Counted from the stretch's first letter, positions 18,665 through 30,914 are shown. The stretch is DNA of 64,000 nt from Pyropia yezoensis (GCA_009829735.1 CM020618.1:31286894-31350893), one strand, 5' to 3'. The notes: generated from the letters alone by a model not told the origin. Program-made: numbers and translations.

Positions 18665-19285
18665 ATGGCTCGCCCCACCCACCTCCGCCACCTGCTGGTG
18701 GTGGCGGCGGTGGCCACGCTCGTCGCCGCCGCCGTCGGCGCGGCGGCGGCTACCCCGACGCCGACGCTCCCGGCTGGCCCCCCCGACGTCAAGTACGTGG
18801 ACGCGGCGCGGTCGCCGGTCATCGCGGGTCTCGTCGCCAGCGGCGTCTCCGCCGGCGCCATTGTCCCCCGCCCGCCGCTGTGTGCGGCGGTAAAGAAGAC
18901 GAAAACGGTCAGGCGGGCGTGCCGCTCCACTCAGCCGCCGTGCAGGCCCAACACCCGCCGCGGCGGCTGCGACGCGACCTTCACCGTCGCGTGGGATGCG
19001 GACGGGTCCCCCATCCGCGGCGGCGGCGCCGTCGTGTCTCCCCCCGCGGGGGGGGCCTGGTTCAGGAGCAACGCGGCTGTGGCGGCGGCGGCGCCGCAGC
19101 TGGATGCGGCGGTGGCGGCGCTCGTCGCGGCGGGGGTTGCCAAGGAGGACGTCCGCGGGGGCATGATCGAGTGCAAGAACAAGTTGCGGGGGCTGGAGGA
19201 GTGTGCGGGGTCGCCGCGGCGGGCGGCCCGCCGCTGGCGGATCCGCATCCGCATCAGCATGAGCATCACCATCCGCTTCCGCTGA
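18665..19285 (+). CDS. Small secreted Cys-containing protein
   Basis: 206 residues from the ATG at 18665 (ACTATGGCT). The signal peptide has the hydrophobic core HLLVVAAVATLVAAAVGA. The mature part has about six Cys (LCAAVK, RACRS, PPCRP, GGCDA, ECKNK, EECAG), an Ala-rich helix (VAAAAPQLDAAVAALVAAGV) and a strongly basic tail with alternating Arg/Ile. Third codon positions are almost all G or C, which supports coding. An in-frame upstream ATG at 18539 would bury the signal peptide, so I prefer 18665. I do not recognise the family. Confidence 0.6.
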   Translation: MARPTHLRHLLVVAAVATLVAAAVGAAAATPTPTLPAGPPDVKYVDAARSPVIAGLVASGVSAGAIVPRPPLCAAVKKTKTVRRACRSTQPPCRPNTRRGGCDATFTVAWDADGSPIRGGGAVVSPPAGGAWFRSNAAVAAAAPQLDAAVAALVAAGVAKEDVRGGMIECKNKLRGLEECAGSPRRAARRWRIRIRISMSITIRFR

Positions 19286-20882
19286 GGAGGAGGTGGCGGG
19301 GGACGCGGAGGGGGGGTGGGGGGGGCGGGGAGCGTAGCCGCCCGTGCAGGCCAATCCCCCGCCCCGGATGATAGCGGTCGGGCTGTGTCCCGCACACGGC
19401 GCGCGGTGGCAACGACTGCCCACGCAGGGAGGGCGGGATCATCCTACCGGGGGTGTGCCAAAGTATGTCGGATTCTGACCCGTTTTTCATTTTTATTAAA
19501 AGAGACATGATCGATATCGTGCTTGTCTATAAAATGCCCGGACACGGGGCTGCGGCGTTTCTCATGTCAGAGGTGGACCACCAAGTCGCAGGGCGTGGGC
19601 AGCCAATGGCAGCCCAGGGCTGTCCACGTGCCTGGACCTGCTTCCGGTACTTTGGTGAGTGCCCTTGACCCAGGCCAGTCCTCACAGGAGATGTCCATAT
19701 TTGATGCGAGTCTGCCTGGTGGCCCCTTCTCGGCGATCGATCGAGGCCCGTTCCCAAGAGACCCAGTGTGAATGGGATCTGCAAGCATTCAAAGTCTACC
19801 CTGTACATTTCCTGGCACATCGCGATAATTCTTGAGATCGACCGATGAAGGCTCGACAGCCACACATTGGCAAGCCTCGAGTTGGCAGTCACTTTTTGAA
19901 ATCCGTGGAATGCTTTTGGTGGCGGAATGTCCGCCACCGTCGGCGCCTGCACTTACCGTAGTCGCAGCGATCTGGTCCCGCGACGGCAGCCGGCGATCGG
20001 CGGCGGCGGCGGCGGCGGCGGCGGGAGCCTTGGTGACGTCGGCGGTAGCGACGGTGGTGGCGATCATGGTGTGCTGTCGTAGTGCTCGCCGTCCGTCTTT
20101 TTGGCGGCGGTGGGTGTCCGTGGCGACTGTGGCGGCGGCCCCGTCCTTGGCGACTGTGGCGGCGGCCCCGTCCGTGGCGATGGCGGCGGTTGACGGTCGT
20201 GACGTCGGTGGGCGTCAGCGCGGCGATGGCTGTCGATGGCGACCTCGACGGCATCGGCAGGTGTGCTCGTCTGTGGTGGTGGAGTGGGGGGGGGGGGGGG
20301 GGGGGGCGGTGGAGTGGGGGGGGAGGGGCGGTGGAGGGGGGGGCAGGGGGGGGCTGCGGTGGCTGTGGGTGGTGAGCGACAGTGGGGGGGGGGATGGTTG
20401 CTGTGGCTGTGGTGGTGAGCGACGGTGGAGGGGGGGGATGGTTGCCATGATGTTTGATGAGTTGTCGGCGGGGGAGGGGTCGGCGTGGCTGCGGCGATGC
20501 TCGTCTGCGGCGGCGGCAAGGGCGGGTGCGCACATCCACGGCGGCAAGTGGTGTCCACGTTTGTGGCGATTTAGGTGGGGGGAGGCGCACGACGGCGATA
20601 TTGGTGTGATGATGGGCCGGGGGGGGGGGCTGCTGTGGTTGTGATGGTGGGGGTGGGAAGGGGGGGGATGGCCTTGTGGGTGACGGGCGGGGGGGGACGG
20701 TGGTGAGCGAAGCTATACGGAGGGTGGGGGGGACTTTTTCGTAGAGCGCTCGTGGTGGTAGGGGTGGTGGATGCTTGGAGAGGCGGTGGGTGGTAGGAGA
20801 AGGATGGGTTGCGGGAAAGTGGAGGGGGGGGGGGGGGGGTGCTTGAGTTGGTGGGGTGCTTGGGGGGAGGAGGTGCTCGGGG
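19286..20882. other. Unassigned DNA with G-rich low complexity
   Basis: No gene supported. From about 19990 the plus strand becomes G-rich with GGC repeats and G homopolymers (notably 20286-20306 and 20826-20840). Frames open on both strands give Gly/Trp or Pro/His artefacts. Confidence 0.5.
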
Positions 20883-21351
20883 TGTGGTTAAAACCACGTG
20901 CCCACACGGCACCCAAGTTGGGGCGGTGTTCAAGGGCTGCCTCCCGTGTCGGGGGAACCGGAAGAAGTGCAAGTCGCACACACTCTGTCCCTGTTGAGGG
21001 GCAAACCCCCCACGGACAAACAAGAGGATGGTGTGTGGTCCAACAGTTTCTTGGTCGGGACGGGGACGCAGGGCCAAGCCCCGCTGTCCCTCCCCTTATC
21101 CCCCCAGGGTCCACTCAGAATCTCGCCACTCAGAATCTCCCACCCCAGCACCTGCCCACCGAGCCACACGAAAATTCAAGACGATAAATGCAGAAAACCC
21201 TCAAATCCAAGTTGGATTTACTACTAAACTAACTATCCCAAACTTAGGGAATATGGACCCAAATGCAGGGGGAGGAACGGTTCAGGCTAGTGGCCTGCCG
21301 CCCCTTGCATGGCACGTGTTGCCCCCCTACCTGGGGGTCAATACTGCCACA
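20883..21351 (-). mobile_element. Solo LTR (469 bp) with 5-bp target duplication
   Basis: Begins TGTGG and ends CTGCCACA on the plus strand, flanked on both sides by CGGGG (20878-20882 and 21352-21356), a perfect 5-bp target duplication. It is the reverse complement of the LTR at 30915-31383, with scattered differences, and has the same length. The internal region has been lost by LTR-LTR recombination. A Cys-containing frame through it is not a gene. Confidence 0.9.
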
Positions 21352-22150
21352 CGGGGGGCGGGGGGTCGTTGGGGGCGACCCCGCCGCCTCTGTTTTATTT
21401 TCACTAGTTTTCCCATGTTCTCTTTTCCCGTAGCGTTGAAGTGGTGGGCAAGCGTTATGGCTGGTCGCCGTGGCTGCTTGGCAGGTGCAGGGGACTGCGG
21501 CGTTGGCGGCGGTGGGCTGGGGCGGTCGTGGACGGGGACGGTTGCGGGGATGTCGTCGCTGTGGCCATCTTCCGCGACGGTCTTCCGCCGCGGTGGTGCT
21601 CGTGGCCGCCCCCGGTTGTGACGACAAAGGGATGGGGGTGGCGGCGGCGGCGATTGTGCTCTGGGGGTGCAGGCGAGCGGCGACAGCGATTGTGGCTGGG
21701 AGGGGAGGTGACCATCGCTGCTGCGCGGTGGGGTTATGGGAGGGGAAGGAGCGGCGGCCGTGAAGGTGCCACTTCTGGGGACGCTGATTGTCCTCGTCCG
21801 TCGTGGTGGAGGAGTGGTTGGGGGGGTGGACGCAACGACTGCGTTGGCGCGCTAATGGGGGCCGGAGGAGGGGACAGCTGTTGTCGTCTTGTTAGGAGCG
21901 GGGGAGGTCGGCGATGATTGTGCCGGCTGTGTTGGGATGATGGTAAGAGGAGCACGACGTGGGGGGGGGGAAGGGGATGGCCGCAGAGAGCTCGTGGTCT
22001 TGCTGCTTGGTTGGGTACTGGGGGGTGGCTTGTGCTGGGAGGAGCTTCGTGCTGGGGGGAAGGCGGTTGTTAGGCAGGGGGGGGGGGGGGCGGGGATGTA
22101 GGGGTGGTGGGGTCGCCACCGCAGGGTCTTTTTCTCAGCTCAACTGTTGT
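21352..22150. other. G-rich low-complexity DNA
   Basis: GGTGG/GGCGG-type sequence with several G runs. Only Gly/Trp/Arg-rich frames are open. No motif, RNA gene or repeat boundary recognised. Confidence 0.5.
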
Positions 22151-23755
22151 AAATCTTCTATTTCTTCTTGCGTTGTTGTGATAGGCCCGCTTCGTGGCTG
22201 TTCGTGATGGTGGAGAACGGCTGTGGAGGCGCCGCGGAGGTTGGCTCGTAGAGGGACGGGGCGACTTCCCCCTGCCGCCGGGCGCCCCCCTCGTTGGTGG
22301 TGACAAGGGGCGACGGCGACGTTGCCGGCTGCTGTGCCGCCTCGGCGCGCGCGGCCGCCGGCTCCACCAGGCGCCCGCGCTCGGGGCCGCCCGTCCGTGG
22401 TAGCGGCGGCCGCTTGCGTACACAACGGGCGACGGCGGCGGCGGGAGTCGCGGCCGCGGCGGCCGCGTCGGGGGTGACGAGGCCAGCTGCCGTAGCAGGG
22501 GTGGGGGGTGCGGCGACCGCGGCGCTGGACTTGGTGGATGCGGTTGGCGGCGGTGGCACCTCCTCGGGCGCCGTGAGGGCCACCTCCCCCCACCGCACGC
22601 GCGAGGCGGGCGCCGCCGCCACCGCCGCAGCTGCCTCCGTTGCCGCCGCGGCGACGGCCGCTGCCCCCTCGCCCTCACCTCGCAGCCCGCCTGGGTGCGG
22701 CAGCGGCGGCGACAAAAGGAAGGCCACAGCCTTGGCACCCGCGGGCGCGCGGGCGGCCTCCCCCCCCACCGCAGCCGCCGGGCGGGGAGCGCGCGCGGCG
22801 GTGGGGGCAGGGCGCCCGCCCCCGTGACCCCCCCCCCCCCGCCCCCCCACCGCGCCCCTGGACCCTCGAGGGTATACACGGCGGTGGCGGTGTCTTCCTT
22901 TTTTTTTGTCGCATGGGTGCACAGCCCGCCCACGCCCCCCCTTCCCGGCCCCTCCCTTCCCACCAAGACCATGCCTCCGGACCGCTGCCAACGCCCCCCT
23001 CACTCGACCACCTCCTCTGCCGCAACGGCGGCAATGGCGTCGACCCTGAGCAGATCCCCCCCAGGTGCACCCTCTTTCCCCCCTCCGCCCTCACCTTCCC
23101 CCCCCTCCCCCTCCGGCGGCACCCCCCCGGCCGCCGCCACCGCCGCCGCCACCACAGCCGGGAGCGACCGCCGCGCCACCCAGCCGGCCGCCGACACCGC
23201 CGCCGCAGGCGGCAGCGGCTGCGGCGGCGGCGGCACCTCCCTCCACCCCCCCCCCCCCCCCCCGACTGCGGAGCGCCCGACGCGCTCCACGCACCCGGCG
23301 GGGTGCCCAACGACGCACGCGCCGCCCCCCCCCCCGACCGTTGCAGCCGCGAGAAGAGGGTGCCCGCGGCGCTGAGGTCTGGGCGGCCCCCGGGCACGCC
23401 CCCCCCCCCGCCCCTCCCGCCGCCGCCGGGCGTGCCGGGCGTGGTGTACCCCCTTCCCCCCATGCCGGCCACCCCGGCCCGCCCTCCCCCATGCCGGCCA
23501 CCCCCGCCCCCCCCCCCCCGGGCGCCTGCCCCCCGCGTCGTGACGGTCCTCCCCCCCATCGCGGCCGGCGGGGAAGGGCAGCGAGTGCGACCGCGACGGC
23601 CCCCAGCCAACGCCGCCGCGGCCGTCGGCGATGCGCTTGCCGTCGGCGGCGGCGGCGGCGCCGACCGCTCTCGGCCGCCGCACCAGCTGCCGCATCGCCT
23701 CCTGCCAGCCATCGTCCGCGCCATCGTCGCCGCCGCCACCTCCCACCCGGCCACC
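22151..23755. other. GC-rich region with overlapping open frames on both strands, no gene resolved
   Basis: Long Ala/Pro/Gly frames are open simultaneously on plus (22294-22827, 22695-23375) and minus (22158-23003, 23000-23746). The minus frame starting at 23746 begins with a less repetitive stretch (GWQEAMRQLVRRPRAVGA) that could belong to a real protein. No domain is recognisable and the strand cannot be decided. Confidence 0.35.
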
Positions 23756-23762
23756 AACCGCC

Positions 23763-23794
<32 letters not shown>

Positions 23795-24200
23795 GCCACC
23801 GCCACCCCCCTCCCCGCCACCAACCGCCCGACCACCGCCACCGCCGCCGCCACCGCCACCGCCACCGCCACCCCCCTCCCCGCCACCAACCGCCCCACCA
23901 CGCCACCGCCACCGCCACCGCCACCGCCACCCCCCCTCCCCGCCACCAACCGCCCCACCACCGCCACCGCCACCGCGACCGCCACCGCCACCGCCACCGC
24001 CACCGCCACCGCCACCCCCACCGCCACCGCCACCGCCACCCCCACCCCCACCGCCACCGCCACCGCCACCACCACCGCCACCGCCAGTGCCACCGCCGCC
24101 GCCACCGCCACTGCCACCGCTACCCCCCTCCCCGCCACCAACCGCCCCACCACCGCCACCGCCACCGCCAGTGCCACCGCCACAGCCACCGCCACCGCCG
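23756..24200. repeat. (CCACCG)n simple repeat with higher-order units
   Basis: About 440 bp of CACCGC hexamer-type repeat interrupted four times (near 23810, 23874, 23935 and 24126) by a CCCCTCCCCGCCACCAACCG spacer, so a longer unit has also been duplicated. All frames are open and meaningless. Confidence 0.9.
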
Positions 24201-25264
24201 ATGCGTGTGCCATGGTGAGAAGGCGATCAGTCGGACATGGGTTCTCTGCAGAGTGACCTCACGTCATTGCCGAAAAGAAGGCAGACGACTCTGTTTCTGA
24301 CACGAACGATCAACGTCCCCGCGGTTCCCACAACACGAGAAAATGGGAGATTCTCTGTGGATCAACTGCTCTTTGCTCGTCCAATGGCAAGCCGCCATGA
24401 AATTCCAACTCGTGTGGGGCAGCGTCGAAAGCTCCCTGACGCGGTCTGGAGCCTGCGGCGTTCCGAGCCCATTTCAGGCCTGGCCGCTGTCTGCGGCTGC
24501 GGCGTTCCAGCCAATTGGGGGCAGGGGCGCTCCCAGTGCCTCAGTTAGCAGATGGATCGGCCGGAAGGCGACCTGAGGAATCGTAACGTGCGGCGTTTGC
24601 ACCCCATTTTAGAGGGCCACTCGGTGCAGTGCGGAGGTTTTTTCAGCGAATAAGTGGGTCACAGAGAGGCCCACGAGGAGCAACGGAGATGCCTTCTTTT
24701 CGGGCCAGCGGGTGACACGTCCGGCGGGGAGATACAAATCGCGAGCTTTTCCACGTGAGGCAAACGAGATGATTGGAATTCCCGGGCCTGGTGGCTGGAA
24801 CGTTTTGCCTCAGTCCGACGTAGTGTCCGGACCACCCCCGCCCAGGCGAATGGAACAGTGTCTGAACAGACACCGCAAGCGCCGCACGTTCTTGTCCGGG
24901 CACTTTAAAGAAAAGCACGATACAGTCTTTCTCCATTGCTATCACCCTCTTTCGATGGCAGTAAGCAACTGCGTTGTGCGCGCCGATTGGTTGTACGGTC
25001 CGATCGCCCCTCGATCGCCTCTTGACACCGCCCATGATCATGTCGTAAAGGCCGGTCGACCTACTCTGGTTACTATCACCCTCACAAAAACCAGACCTAC
25101 AAGAATAGAGAAACACTGTACACTTCCTGCGTGGCATCAACATGAAGCCCATGAGGAGCCTGTTTTTTTGATGCATCGATACTGCTCCCTGCTACAAGAT
25201 CACGGCTATAGGGAAGGCCGACTTTGTTTTCCCCGGTTGTCCAGGAAAAGCCGGAAAGTGTGCC
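24201..25264. other. Unassigned intergenic DNA
   Basis: More balanced base composition than its surroundings. Frames up to ~190 codons are present but show no motif and no codon bias like the real genes here. Nothing recognised. Confidence 0.4.
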
Positions 25265-25667
25265 TATGTATTGCTGCTTGCTGAATTCTGTCCTGGGGGC
25301 CTGAGACCGAGACATAGAGTCAATTTCTCATAAGTACGGGTATCCCATTGGCTCCGGAGTGCTATCAACTACTGGATAGCCCAATCATGTGCACAAAATC
25401 AGGATCAGGGCCAGAGAGGGCCTGAACAATTTATCACTACTTCTACTCAGAAGCTGCGGTTTTTTTACTGTCTGGAGCGCATTTCTGGGTTATCTTGCCG
25501 GGAACTCTTGTTTCCTTGGAGATCTGCAGAAAAGCAGGGGCGATTCCAGCCTGTAGGGGCACATCGGCCCGAACGTGGGTCCCAGCGGCGACTTTGATTG
25601 GCTCAGAGCTCGTCAGAGAGAGTCAGTCTCGGTCCCCCAGGACAGAATTCAGAAACCAGCAATATGT
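25265..25667. repeat. Inverted repeat pair bounding a ~400-bp unit
   Basis: The arm at 25265-25313 (including CTGAATTCTGTCCTGGGGG and ACCGAGAC) recurs as its reverse complement at 25626-25667 with small indels. The ~310-bp interior has no ORF. This is the architecture of a small foldback or MITE-like element. No flanking duplication was identified. Confidence 0.6.
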
Positions 25668-26700
25668 CGACTGTCAGACCCCTCAAATCGCCCCGGTGAC
25701 GGGGGGTGCTCGGGACAGGACAGCGGTGAGGTCCCGTCAGAGTCACTCCCTGCCACCGTCTTGTCTCTTCACGTGTGCCCCCCCCCCCCCCCCTTCCCCC
25801 CCCCCCCCCCCTTTCCTGGCCAATCCCTTTATCTCCGCTCCCCCCTCCTCTCCCCTTTCCTTCCGTCACCCTCGTGTCACTGGCTGGGCCCCGCCCAAGC
25901 GGCCTTCGCGCTGAGAGCGGCCGCTCCAGCAGTATGGGGAAGCGCGGGATGTCGCAGTGGGGCATGTGCATATGCGACAGAGCCTGAGCCTAGAGGTAGG
26001 GGATGTCGTGTGAAGAGGCGACAAAAAAGAGCCGCGCCGCTCGTACTGCGCGAGCCTGCCGTGAGGAACAGACACCTGGCGGACGTCATGAAAAACGCCT
26101 GGTCGCCACTTTGCACGATTAATGCTCTTGTGTGCCGTCGCTCTGCTCACTTCTCTTTGTATCAGCTCGTAGCCCTGCTCACGGGCGTTCAGAAAAAATG
26201 TTCTCCCCCCGTCATGGCCAGTCCCTTCCCTCCCTTTTGGTCGTCAGTGTGTCTCTTAAGGGGTGTCTCGACTCCTCGGAAAAAACCCAAATCGGGCCTC
26301 CTGGGGTCTGGGAGGCCGATTTCCGGTGGTCTCCCTCATTGGGCACACTCTCTCTCATTTGGGGCACCCCCGGTACCGAGAGGGGGTCAAAAGAAATGGA
26401 CTTTTGGACAAAAAAAACATTTTTACCACTCCGTACACGGTCGTAGCCAGTGTCACTCGCCACCACGCGGGGGGGGGGGGGGGGCGGAGGCAGTATCTGA
26501 GCGTGTCGACCAAAACGAGGCGGTATCGTAGCATCTCAACCAAACCCGTGAATCCGCACTTTGACTGGAGGGGGGGGGGTGGCCTGTGCGAGCACTACGT
26601 GGATGGGGGGGAGGGGGCGCTGGGGGGGGTTTAGGAGGGCGGTCCGGGGGGGGGGTGGGCGGGAGGTTGGGCAAAAGACGGCTGTAGACTTGTCTACTTA
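25668..26700. other. Unassigned DNA with long C and G runs
   Basis: Contains C-rich runs at 25778-25812 and G runs near 26470-26482 and 26568-26579. No gene, RNA or element recognised. Confidence 0.4.
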
Positions 26701-27620
26701 CTCGCATCCGTCCGTCATGCCACAGGATCGTAAGGTTCAGTGCAGCCAAGCTGGTTGCTCACCGCTTTGTGTCGGGGGTTTGGCTCCTTCCGTCGCCCGC
26801 TGTGGCCGTCTCGGCTTCGCGACTGCGGTGTCGTCGCCCGTCTGCCGCCCCGCCGCCGGCTGTCCCCGCCGTCAGCCGTCGCCGCCTCCATTAGGGGGCG
26901 CTGCCGCCGTCGGCTGTCTCCACCTCCGGCTGCCGTTGGCCGCGGCGAACGGCGGGGGCGGCGGCCAGTGGCCGGCGGCACCAGCGGGGGCGGCACAGGG
27001 GCGGCGGCCGGCCAGTCACGCGCCTGGCGACGGCAGCCCGCTAGCGGCTGTAGCGGGCGGCCGCGGCAGCCCCCGGCCAGGGCGGCGACCGGCGGCGTTG
27101 GCGGCGGCGGCAGGGGCAGCCGCAGCGACAGTCCGCCGGAGGAGGCGACAGCGGCGGGGTGACGGCCACGGCAGCAGCCGGCTGGCGTGGGTCGCGGCGG
27201 GCCACGGCCGCGCGGCGGGGGCGGCAGCCGCCGCAGCGGGACGCGACAGGTTGCGGTGGTGCTGGGGGCGCCCGCGGCTAGTGCGCCGGGAGGCGGGGGG
27301 GGCGCGAGGGGCAGCCACACCGTGCCGTGGGTGGGCGCGTGTCAACGCGCGGCCGCGGACGGGCCGCCGCGCGGCAGGGCGGGGGGATGGGAAGGACTGT
27401 CGCGCGGGGGGCCGGGGGGGGGAGGACGCGCTCCGCGGCGGGGGGGGGGGCGGGGGGGGGGGGGGGGGAGCTGTGCGGCGGGGCGCAGGGGGGCGGGCGG
27501 GCATGCCGCTGGCGGGACGGCTGCGCTCGCGCTGGCGGGAGCGGCTTCGCGCCACCTCGGCCCGAGGTTGCCTAATGTCAGTACAGGACGGCGTAAGTAA
27601 ATCCAAGTAGCTCTGGAGGC
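26701..27620. other. GC-rich, Ala/Gly/Pro-frame low-complexity DNA
   Basis: Both strands are open for most of the interval and encode Arg/Ala/Gly or Pro/Ala runs. CAG/GCC/GGC-type triplets dominate. No gene supported. Confidence 0.5.
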
Positions 27621-29204
27621 ACACGTGTGTCCAGCGGGCGTCGGTGGCCTCGGGACAGCCGGCGGATATGGTGCCTCGACGCCCGAGCTCCTCGAAATCT
27701 TGCGCGGGAGGCGGTCCGTCCGGGCGTCGGCGCCGAGAGCAGGTCAGAGCTCAGCGGGCGTGCGGCGCATGGTGGAGAGGGATAAATCTCATGGACCCAA
27801 TCTGATTGGTCGGCCTCCCATTGTCAGTGTCAGGGGGCACCTGCCTCACATTGAATGGCAGATGGCAGCAGGGTGGCTGCACAAAATAACGCGCCTCAGG
27901 GTCGCCCCAACAAAGAGAGCAACAGGGCCGCCGCAGAACAGGGGCGCCACGGAGCTGTGGTACGTGTCCCTGCTATTGTCTATTGTACCGCATAAAAGGA
28001 TCAAATGATCCTCGCCTGAGGATCAAATGATCCTCAAGAAAACCGGCTTTTTTGACCCCGTGGGGCCCCATTCCTGGGGCTGCTCCGCACTCCCCCGATT
28101 CCGCGGCGGCCGTCGACCTCCCCGTCTCGTCCCCCCGCCTCCCCACGGCACGCCCAATCTGTACGACTCCTCCGACGCCCACCTCTCTTCCGCAACGACC
28201 CTTCCAGCCCGCCCTCACGACTATCTTGCCGTTCCTCCCCCGCCCCACCCTATCAAGCCCGTCCCTATCCGCTTTGTCCCACCCTCCCCCCAGGCTGGTG
28301 GTCGGCGCCTCACCCGATGTCCGCCGACCCTCCCTGGCGCTGTCGCTCGACGGTCGCTGTCCCTGTACACTAAGCGACGGCTGCCAACTCACCCCCCCCC
28401 ATCCCACCATCGTTTGTTCTTCTGAAACCACGCTCTGGCGGGAGCGCCGCGCAGGGCGGCGCGAGAGGCGCTTGTAGGGCGACGGCGGTGGCGCACTGGG
28501 GATGGTGTCCGCAGCAGCAGCGCGGGTGGGCCAGCGGGCGTCAATCCGAGACGCTAAGTGATACGAGTGGTGGGAGTAAAGCGTGGCGTGAGGGTCGGGG
28601 ACGGGACGGGGAGCATCGGCGCTGCAGGGGCGGCAGGGGAAGTGGCAGGATAGGGAGGGGAGAGGTGGGGTGGGTAGGAAGCGCAGAGATGGGGCAGCCA
28701 CAGTATAGTATATTTGGGGGGGGAGCCGGTTCCGCATGGGGCTGCGGCACCCCCATCTCTTCATGCTTTCCGGATGATGGCGGCCCCATCCGCTGACCGG
28801 TAGCGCCGGCAGCGTGGTTTGTGGCGGCGGCTCCCACCTGTCGGCGCTCCTTCTGGTGCCCCCCCAGGGCGGGGAGGGGAAGTGAGCTGGCGCTGGCGCA
28901 GACATCAAAAGCCGCCCGGGGCGGCGGCACCGCAACGAGTAGGCACGCATGCTGAGGTGGCAGTGCACGCGGGGGCGCTTCTGAAAGTGTTGTGCTTAGC
29001 ACCGACAGGGATGAAGACCACCCAGAGAACGGCTTTCGTCATGGAGGCGTGGCGGGGGGGTCCTGGGAGCGTGGTCTGCACGGTGAGTACATTTTTCCTG
29101 CCTGCGGACGCCGAGCCGCGGCGTATGCGATGGGACAACCGACTCAGGAAAATAAATTACATAAATTGAAACAAATACAAAGTCCCGAAATCGGAACGAA
29201 GAAA
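27621..29204. other. Unassigned DNA beside the piggyBac-like remnant
   Basis: Probably contains the degenerate 3' flank of the minus-strand transposase remnant. Frames are Pro-rich and unconvincing. The only clear structure is the pair of small palindromes at 27997-28035. Confidence 0.4.
27997..28035. repeat. Tandem pair of GGATCA-AA-TGATCC palindromes
   Basis: GGATCAAATGATCC (6-bp arms, 2-nt loop) occurs at 27998-28011 and again at 28020-28033, embedded in GAGGATC..GATCCTC. Candidate protein-binding dyads or element end. Confidence 0.7.
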
Positions 29205-30548
29205 CTACACGTCCATTTGATGCACTTCTCTCATGTGGATGTCAAAGCATTGGCGACCAGTCTTGGGTCCGCAGAAAAATACCTGGGGGGAGTGAGTGTA
29301 TGACACGTGCTCGCCACGTGCCTGCAGCGGGATGCCAGACAGGGTGCCCATGGGGTAGCCGCGCGTGGCGGTCTTGACAACCCCGATAAAGCGCAACCCC
29401 ATCGACAGGAGAAGCAGTGCAGTTGCCACACTGGCAAAGTAGGAGTCCGCGCAAACGACCCGCTTGCTGCCAGCCCAAGGGCCGAGGAGCTTCTTCGCCA
29501 CGGCCGCTCCATGCGGCAGACCCGCGTCCTCGTCCGCCGCTCCCACCTGGTGGTGCTCCGCCGTCACCACGACGCTCAGGTTCAGCATAATTATGCTCCG
29601 GGCGCAGGCAGCGTTCTGGATTTCACATCCATTCTCGGGTTTGCGGTTAATTGCCACGTACATAGGAAGTCCGTGCGCAATCCAATGTCCGCCTTGACCG
29701 TACCACTTCGACATGGATTCGTCGACGCAAATTATCTCGCTTGGCGAGACACGGGCAGCGCGTTGCGTGTTGATGGACGCCACAAAGTCGTCAATCCGCT
29801 CCCATCAGCCCTTCTCGGAGGTGTCGACATCGACCGTCTGCGCGCTGAAGGTGATGCAGGACAACAGCGCATCGAACCTGCTGCGCGGCGGGCCGGTAGC
29901 CTCGCCGAAGGCAGGCGCAATCAGGTACTGGTTGCGTGGTTTGGTAGCCCACAGGTCCGCCCGCGACCCAAACTCGTACCTTGTGCCCAGCACGACCACC
30001 CCAATGAACTTGAGGACCTCGCCGGGGGTGGTGGGCTGCATGCCCCGCGCCCGCACCTTGGCGGAGGTCAGGCGCACCATGCGGAACAGCTGGTCGGCGG
30101 GGAGCATCGCCAAGAAGTAGTCGTAGGGCCTGCGTGACGCCCCCGGCCCGACCATGTCGCCCTCCTCGTGGATGATGTCCCCGGTGATCGTTCGCACCGA
30201 CCAGGCCTGTCGCGGCACAGGGCCACCGACGGGCTCCGTCACAGCCCGCGCCGTCCATGCGAAGTCGTGCGCATAGGCAGTGGCTGAGGCAGCAGCGATG
30301 GCAGTCCCGTCCGGGACGCCACCCGCGCCAGGCGGCAGCGCCTGAGCGCCGCCCGCGGCTGGGGGTAGGTTGGGGGGCACGGGGGCGGTGAGGAGCTTGG
30401 GAGCGGTGGGCGGCGTGGCGACTGGGAGCAGGAGGAGGCCTGCGCCGTCCACCGCAGAGGGCGCCCCAGCAGGCCCAGCTTGACCCGCCACGGGGACGCG
30501 GAGAGGGCTTGGGTTGGGTAGCACCGCGGCCGACCCAAGAGCCAATGG
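29205..30548 (-). pseudogene. piggyBac-like transposase remnant (DDE_Tnp_1_7 type), truncated and with one nonsense codon
   Basis: Read on the minus strand, the N-terminal part (ASRRPYDYFLAMLPADQLFR, then LKFIGVVVLGTRY) matches the helical region before the piggyBac catalytic domain. After a TGA at 29805-29807 the same frame continues (WERIDDFVASINTQRAA) into the catalytic core: ICVDESMSKWYG with the first Asp, RKPENGCEIQNAA, then VVCADSYF with the second Asp. The frame ends at 29205 before any third Asp is visible, so the enzyme is incomplete. At the other end an LTR insertion at 30549 removes the natural start. Frames that continue into the LTR are chance fusions. The family moves DNA at TTAA sites; no termini were located. 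Confidence 0.75.
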
Positions 30549-30914
30549 TGTCGCAGTATTGACCCCCAGGTAGGGGGGCAACATGTGCCATGCAAGGGGC
30601 GGCAGGCCACTAGCCTGATCCGTTCCTCCCCCTGCATTTAGGTGCCTATTCCCTAAGTTTGGGATAGTTAGCTTAGTAGTAAATCCAACTTGGATTTGAG
30701 GGTTTTCTGCATTTATCGTCTTGAATTTTCGTGTGGCCCGGTGGGCAGGTGCTGGGGTGGGAGATTCTGAGTGGCGAGATTCTGAGGGGACCCTGGGGGG
30801 ATAAGGGGAGGGACAGCGGGGCTTGGCCCTGCGTCCCCGTCCCGACCAAGAAACTGTCGGACCACACCCCATCCTCTTGTTTGTCAGTGGGGGGTTTGCC
30901 CCACAACAGGGACA
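30549..30914 (+). repeat. Truncated 469-bp-family LTR
   Basis: Starts TGTCGCAGTATTGACC and follows the LTR at 30915-31383 for ~366 bp, but lacks the last ~100 bp where the next LTR begins. Consistent with one element inserted into a resident LTR of the same family. Confidence 0.85.

Noticed and set aside
18032-19423. 463-codon minus-strand frame opposite the small secreted protein
   Set aside because: Arg/Gly/Ala composition; the plus-strand frame has signal peptide, ordered Cys and GC-rich third positions.
20890-21350. Cys-containing frame (CKGCLPCRGNRKKCKSHTLC) seen at 20.9 and 31 kb
   Set aside because: Coincides exactly with LTRs of the 469-bp family read in antisense, with TG..CA ends and target duplications.
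23756-24200. Regularly spaced repeats, considered as a CRISPR array
   Set aside because: Spacers are the same simple repeat and the genome is eukaryotic; it is a hexamer satellite.
22675-24213. 512-codon minus-strand frame
   Set aside because: Runs through the CCACCG repeat; Val/Ala and Gly/Arg repeats only.
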